Assembly: GCF_003265705.1 (NCBI RefSeq)
Contig: NW_020313168.1
Span: 6,615,157-6,679,156, forward strand
DNA length: 64,000 nt
Direction of reading: 5' to 3'
DNA from: Callorhinus ursinus
Taxonomy: Eukaryota > Chordata > Mammalia > Carnivora > Otariidae
Shown here: positions 59,301-64,000 of the stretch, in pieces
Layout of the letters: every line of letters starts with the position of its first letter
Position numbering within the stretch: position 1 is the stretch's first letter
The notes under the pieces: generated by a model
The model's input: only the letters and a program-made list of their open reading frames with translations
Databases searched by the model: none
Told to the model about the DNA's origin: nothing
Position numbers and translations under genes: made by a program

Positions 59301-60856
59301 AGGGACGTGGGGAATGACAAGGGGTAGAGGGTTTCTTTCTGCAGTGACCGAATTTCCTGGAATTAGAGGTGATGGTGGCACAACTTCATGTGGTGCCCAC
59401 GTGAATACCCTAGAAACCACTGATGTATACACTTGAAATTCATGATAAGTGAATTATATCTCAATTTGTAAAGTCAACCAAAGTAAATTCTTTGCCTTTC
59501 ACATGCTTTAATTCATCTTCAAAAGGAAGAAAATTATCCCTGTCTTTAACTTAGCAAATTGGAAAAAGAGCACAAATGGTAATCTGGAGGAATGAAGAGG
59601 AATAAAATTATACATATGAGAAACTAATAACTTGGAAATAAAAACAACACTTACCAACTAATCTCAAAACTGGTTTAATGTGTAAAAAATGTGCAGGAGG
59701 GGAGGAGAAACAAGGAGGAGGACATCCTGTAGCAGGTGTGAGCCACACAAATCACACAGCACATGTGGTCAGGAAGTGTAATTAAAACAGATATGAACAT
59801 TTTAATTATAAAGGATACTTTCTAAATGTAAGACTTTATGCTAATACATACTCTATGAAATAGATAAACTATCTGGGAAAAAGAACCAAAACAATAGAAC
59901 AGATTCAAGAACCATCAAAGAACTCAAATAGTCAATATTCAGGGGAAAACAATATCATGTAATCAAGAAATTATCCCATTAATGAATTTGCCAGATAGTT
60001 TTGTAGATAATTCTTAGGATTGTAAAGACACAGAAATTCCTTTGCTCTGTTTATGTGCTGGTCACCAGTGTTTTCAAGTTGAGAGGTTCCACACAAAATC
60101 TAGATTCCTGGCTACTCTAGAAAAATGAAAAGATCTGAAGCCGCAGAGCCCACATTTTGCACGAGGACAATGGGCTGAAGTGGACTGGGGCCAAGCCTTC
60201 TGTTGGGTCATTTGCTCTCCAGATGACATTGACCACAGGGAGCGGGAGGAGTGGATTATCGGAAGCTGTCACTGCTCAGTGTGGACATTTTTGTTTCTCT
60301 GAGATGTGTAGTTGTGCTCTTAGGTGATTTCTGTGATGGCTTTGACCCAGTGGAGTTTTGAAGGACAAAGGTCTGTCTTGTGGAAGATGTATTCCCTCTT
60401 TGTTACTCAACTCATCAGACTCTTGGGTTTATAGGAGCTATTTGTGATGCAGGAGTTTATGGCTCTGCCCTCAGGGGGTGGGGTGGGGTGGGGTGTGACA
60501 AGCACATGACTTTGTGTTTTCAGGCTCATCTGCCCTCATAGCAGTGTCCAATGCAGTGAGTGGCCCAGTGCGGGGCTCACTGACCGTGCAGTGTCGCTAT
60601 GGACCCGGGTGGGAGACCTACAGTAAGTGGTGGTGTCAAGGAGCCGAGTGGAAAGACTGCCATATCCTGGTTCAAACCGACGGATCAGAGCAGGAAGTGA
60701 AGGGTCACCATGTGTCCATCAGGGACAATCAGAAATCGCGCACGTTCACCGTGACCATGGAGGAGCTCAGGTGGAACAATGCAGACACTTACTGGTGTGG
60801 GATTGAGAGATCTGGAACTGACCTTGGGGTCAAAGTTAAAGTGACCATTGACCCAG
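56265..60856 (+). CDS. CD300-family receptor (CD300LD/LF/LB-like), exons 1-2 of a gene running off the window
   Basis: Join 56265-56304 and 60524-60856 (373 nt, open, ending in phase 1). Leader [13 protein letters not shown]; Ig-V domain from about residue 20 to 124 with Cys37-Cys105 and Cys51-Cys59, KWWC at 48-51, GSEQEVK, VSIRDNQ and [15 protein letters not shown] donor at 56305, acceptor tttcag before 60524, GTAAGA donor at 60857. The domain belongs to the CD300LD/LF/LB branch. Its place just downstream of CD300E in the same direction favours CD300LD by comparison with the human cluster, but the sequence also resembles CD300LF. No N-glycosylation sequon is present. Stalk, membrane and tail exons were not found in the remaining 3.1 kb, so signalling type is unknown and the gene may be partial. 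Confidence 0.82.
56305..57325. other. Intron 1, first part, with (GATG)n
   Basis: Contains a GATG/GATA-rich microsatellite (about 56550-56590). No exon seen. Confidence 0.5.
57326..58610 (+). repeat. Ancient mammalian repeat split by a young L1, in intron 1
   Basis: 'taccatagactgagtggctt...agtccaagatcaaggtgc' on the left and 'ggagcttaggacttcgacat...ggggtaacacaaacattcag' on the right are two ends of the old family also seen at 2710. A (GACAGA)n tract lies at about 57505-57580. Confidence 0.65.
57608..58453 (-). mobile_element. 5'-truncated young L1 3' end in intron 1
   Basis: Antisense to the gene. 3'UTR plus ORF2 C-terminus (58440-58069, ending MTSLI). A perfect 19-bp target duplication ctctctggtgtcttttctt lies at 57589-57607 and 58454-58472. 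Confidence 0.95.
59040..59485 (+). mobile_element. Old L1M 3' region, forward
   Basis: 'catagcaacattattcactg...gtgaatggataagctaaatg...attagtggttgccaaaggct' follows the L1 ORF2/3'UTR order on the plus strand. Confidence 0.7.
59486..60523. other. Last part of intron 1
   Basis: AT-rich, no exon seen. A (GGGGT)n tract lies at about 60476-60496, just before the acceptor tgtgttttcag. Confidence 0.45.
60524..60856 (+). CDS. Exon 2 (Ig-V) of the second CD300 gene
   Basis: 333 nt exactly, the same length and phases as CD300E exon 2. No stop or indel. All four conserved cysteines are present. Confidence 0.92.
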
Positions 60857-61405
60857 GTAAGAGTATGTGTGTGTGTGTGGATGTATCTTTTCAGGACCTG
60901 CTCTGTCATGGTCCCTGAGGTTCTTCTCCAGTGATTTAAGTGTTACACGGAGTGAACTGTCACACAGGGTGGTTGAGTCCTGATTTCTTCTAGGACCCCA
61001 ACTGACCTCATGGGTTGGGAGGGACGGGGCTTCTCTTAGATGCTCTCATGGCTCCCAGCACCTCCTCCAGGATGGATCAAGCCTTTCTGGGCACCTGTTT
61101 CTCTGCACAGCACAGTGCCTAGTCTGTTGTCCATAGAGATCAAGGTGATGGTCCCAGTTTCATCCGTGGACCAAAGGACCTTCTTCCCTGGGACCCAGAG
61201 ACCCCAATTCCTGCCAGTGCTTTCCTGGACCTCTGGTGCCCACGTGTCCTTGCTCGTTCTGGCATTTGGGGCCGGGACTTCATAGCGGCTGTTCCCACAC
61301 CCTGTTCCATACCCAGGCTGAGAGGGAAGAGGCCCAGCACAGTGGGGTTGCTGTGGTTGATTCGTGAGGTCTGAAAAGGCCTCCCCAGTCAAAGGGCTCT
61401 TTAAA
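60857..61405. other. Sequence after the Ig-V exon, no stalk exon seen
   Basis: Non-coding as far as I can tell. A 125-codon minus-strand frame (61413-61036) has no domain. Confidence 0.4.
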
Positions 61406-61804
61406 TCTATCAAATACTTTTGTCTGCATCTATGACATGATCATATGATTTTTCTCCTTGACTATGTTAATGTGGTATATTATGCTTAACTGATTTTCTC
61501 ATGTTCAAACAGTTTTGCCTTCTTGGGATAAACCCAACTTGGTGATGATGTATTATCTTGTTTATATAGAACCTGCTGTATTTTTTTTGCAGACTTTTGT
61601 ATTTATGTTGAAGAGTGATTTTTTTGCTTACAACGTTATTTTTTGCAGTGCCCTTGTCAGGTTTTGGCATCAAGAGTATGCTAGTCTCATTAAATGGATT
61701 TGAGATTGTATCGTCTTTTCCTATGTCCTGGAATTTTTTGTGTAAGACACATATCATTCCTTAAATGTTATCACTTAGGTCAGTTGAAGCTCTATAGGTT
61801 TGGA

Positions 61805-61932
61805 GGTTCCTTCTGGAGATGGTTCAATTAATTAATTAATCAAGTAAGTAAGCTCTAGACCCAGGTGGGGCTGACCCCCTGACCTTGAGATCAAGAGTCC
61901 CACTCTGTTGACTGAGTCAGCCGGGTGCCCCT
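61805..61932 (-). mobile_element. Partial old carnivore SINE
   Basis: 'gaccttgagatcaagagtcc...gactgagtcagccgggtgcccc' is the head of a reverse SINE. The GA-rich body is lost. Confidence 0.7.
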
Positions 61933-62099
61933 TCTAGAGACTTTTAACAACGGATTTGGTTCTTTCAAATAGTTGCAAGATGATTCAAGTTGTCTAACTC
62001 CTTTTGTGCTAATTTTAGCATATTTTATCGTTTTTGCTAGAAAGTTGTTTATTCCACCTAAAGTTTTGAATTTATTGGCATAAAATTCTTTAGATATCC

Positions 62100-62313
62100 T
62101 TTTTTTTTTTGTTTTTTGTTTTTTTTAAAGATTTTATTTATTTATTTGAGAGAGAGAGAATGAGAGATAGAGAGCACGAGAGGGAAGAGGGTCAGAGGGA
62201 GAAGCAGACTCCCTGCTGAGCAGGGAGCCCGATGTGGGACTCGATCCGGGGACTCCAGGACCATGACCTGAGCCGAAGGCAGTCGCTTAACCAACTGAGC
62301 CACCCAGGCGCCC
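62100..62313 (-). mobile_element. Carnivore SINE, reverse
   Basis: Long poly-T, ATTTATTT block, GA-rich body and end 'gagccacccaggcgccc'. It is followed by tagatatcctttt, which matches tagatatccttttttt on the left (target duplication). Confidence 0.93.
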
Positions 62314-62565
62314 TAGATATCCTTTTATTATCTTGTCCCCTTACTCCCTCTCCTTTTTAATATGCTCAGGATATTGTGTGATGTACCTTTTTTTTCATTC
62401 CTCATATCAATTATTCAGACCTATCATTTTATCATGAATATCTTGCAAGAGTTTTGTCTTGTTTAAAAAGTAATTGTTGGCTTTTTTAGTCTTCTCTATT
62501 TTATATTTCCTTTCTAATTCATAAGATTTTTCTTTTCTTCATTATTTCCTTCCATCTATTGACAC

Positions 62566-63389
62566 CTGCAAGTGACCGTGCAGTGTCACTATGGCCCAGG
62601 GTGGGAGACCCACGTGAAGTCATGGTGTCCGGATGCTGATTTGAATAGCTGCACCATCCTTGTTCAAACCACTGGATCAGAGCTGAAGAAGAACCGGCTG
62701 TCCATCAATCAGAAAAAGCACACATTCTCCATGACCATTTGGGGCGAGTAAAACAACTTTTGAGAACAATCAGCTGTTGTTTTGATGAGTTGCTGTCCAG
62801 GCATTTTATAGTATGCCAACTCTGCTTACACCCAAAATCTAAAATTTAGATAAGGCCCCAAGCTTAGAATTCCTCCATAAGTTCCTACTTTGCTCTTCCT
62901 GGGGCACATTTCAAAATAACCACTTGGAGTTGAGCCCATGAAAAATCAGTGACCTTTGTCCTGACCACTCTATAAGTAACACGACCTGCCATGCTGCTCT
63001 CAGTATCCTGTTCGCTCGTGGTCTGGGATGGAGGACTGCCCTTCCCAGGCTCACTGGGCACCTCTCCCCTACAGCTGTAAGCAATAAACTTTGTGACTCT
63101 CCTTCCTTTGTGTGGGTGTATTCAAACTGTGCCTTCCATTAAAATGACCCTGGGTGTTTCATGTCCCCAAATTGGGAGCTTGGCTGTTGAGGGAGCTCCC
63201 TGCCCACCCATGTGGGTAGCTTGTGCCTCCTCATTCAGCAGATTCTGATGGGCATATTCTTAACTCAGTAACCAGCTCCAGCTTCTACATACACCACAGA
63301 ACTCAGGCATTGGACGCAGACACGTCCTGGTGTGGGATTAGGAGACCAGAGCTGACCGTGGGTCCAAGTTAACCTGACCAATGACCCAG
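62566..63389 (+). pseudogene. Broken CD300 Ig-V exon, split by an LTR-containing insertion
   Basis: Left piece 62566-62750 reads VTVQCHYGPGWETHVKSWC and on to HTFSMTI, closely matching the Ig exon at 60524 apart from two short in-frame losses (around GSE-LKK and SI-NQ). The right piece, about 63298-63389, matches its end (DADTSWCGIRRPEL, then TNDPG). About 550 bp of foreign DNA separates them. The first 70-80 bp of the exon are missing, replaced by old L1 sequence. The stop TAA follows the left piece at 62750-62752, and the donor has become GGGAGC instead of GTAAGA. It is a partial duplicate of its neighbour and cannot encode an Ig domain. Confidence 0.88.
62774..63150 (+). mobile_element. 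Probable solo ERV LTR inside the CD300 pseudo-exon
   Basis: Plus-strand LTR layout: TATA-like ctataagtaac at about 62970, AATAAA at 63083-63088 (agcaataaactttgtgactc) and a pyrimidine-rich U5-like end. No viral genes are attached. Ends are not exact. Confidence 0.55.
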
Positions 63390-63587
63390 GGGAGCACTCT
63401 TCCCTCATGCACCACATGCCATCTCCTTGGCAAGAGGGAGCTAGTGAAATACTGAACAGATTCCCCAACTTTTATATTTATCTGTGGATTTTAGGAAAAG
63501 GTTATTTAAAAAGTACACAGAATGTAAAGTAAAATGGTATGGTCTGTCTTCTACCCTAGTCCCCTACACAAAGGTAAGGTCTGTAAC

Positions 63588-63621
<34 letters not shown>

Positions 63622-63765
63622 TGTGGAGAAATTCAATGCACCTAAAGCATATACATGTGTATTTATTTTTCCCTCCCTCAAAGAAAAATATCACATATTG
63701 TTCTGCAGGTTGTCTATTTTCACTGAATGTACTTTGAAAATCATTCTGTATCAGTATTTATAAAT
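63390..63765. other. Downstream sequence with (TG)15
   Basis: (TG)n microsatellite at 63591-63620. No exon recognised. Confidence 0.6.
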
Positions 63766-64000
63766 TTTTAAAATTATTATTATGTTATGTTAATCACCAT
63801 ACATTACATCATTAGTTTTTGATGTAGTGTGCCATGATTCATTGTTTATGTATAACAACCAGTGTTCCATGCAGAACATGCCCTCTAATACCCACCACCA
63901 GGCTAACCCATCCCCCCGCCCCCTTCCTCTCTAGAACCCTCAGTTTGTTTCTCAGAGTCCATCATCTCTCATGGTTCATCTCCCCCTCCCATTTCCCCCC
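63766..64000 (-). mobile_element. Young L1 3' end, continues beyond the window
   Basis: T-rich start, 'gttatgttaatcaccataca', then the L1 3'UTR to the last base of the window. Length and truncation point are unknown. Confidence 0.9.

Larger units (their letters stand above)
61410..62562 (-). mobile_element. Old L1 ORF2 fragment, reverse, with two SINEs inside
   Basis: A minus-strand frame at 61757-61467 resembles decayed L1 reverse transcriptase (LLMPKPDKGT..., INKIIHHHQVGFIP). L1-like text resumes between and after the SINEs. Confidence 0.75.

Noticed and set aside
61036..61413. 125-codon minus-strand frame after the second CD300 Ig exon
   Set aside because: No domain or exon signals; not a stalk exon on the right strand.

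Overview
This is nuclear DNA from a carnivoran mammal. It is dense with tRNA-Lys-type carnivore SINEs (reverse-strand signature 'gagccacccaggcgcccc') and with one young L1 lineage that shares a characteristic 3' end and a CpG-rich 5'UTR. The SINE body type (GACAGAGAGAGAGACAGCGA..., AACACAAGCAGGGGGAG) is the form I associate with non-dog caniforms (bears, seals, mustelids). The exact species cannot be read from the window.

The gene content is a piece of the CD300 (CMRF35-like) leukocyte receptor cluster, all on the + strand. (1) A dead CD300 gene lies at 18.2-20.0 kb: an intact 40-nt signal-peptide exon, then an Ig-V exon with an early stop and frameshifts. (2) A complete CD300E lies at 29.56-36.00 kb: four exons, 222 codons, with a lysine in the membrane segment as expected for a DAP12-coupled activating receptor. 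(3) A second apparently functional CD300 gene starts at 56.27 kb, with exon 1 and an Ig-V exon at 60.5 kb. It is CD300LD/LF/LB-like, and its stalk and membrane exons are not visible before the window ends. (4) A broken Ig-V exon copy at 62.57-63.39 kb is split by an LTR-containing insertion. Both live genes and the dead one use a 40-nt coding exon 1 ending in phase 1. Both intact Ig-V exons are exactly 333 nt. This is a tandem-duplicated, birth-and-death array. The order CD300E then CD300LD-like, in the same direction, matches the human chr17q25 cluster.

Most of the remainder is repeats. There is a full-length but frame-broken L1 (7.15-14.22 kb, minus), and a second L1 with a complete 5' end but no 3' third (41.65-46.45 kb, minus). 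Eight short 3' L1 pieces are present, several with clear target-site duplications. Fourteen carnivore SINEs, older L1M/L2/MIR remnants and three probable LTRs also occur. A probable decayed ERV internal region (46.5-50.8 kb, minus) has received an HMGB2 processed pseudogene (47.94-49.07 kb, minus). A 10-N assembly gap sits inside a SINE at 894-903.

No CRISPR, prokaryotic or genuinely novel molecular system is present. The most useful new observations are the three-gene exon-1/promoter symmetry of the CD300 paralogs, the newly recognised dead CD300 gene, and the ORF1 stop codon shared by both long L1s.
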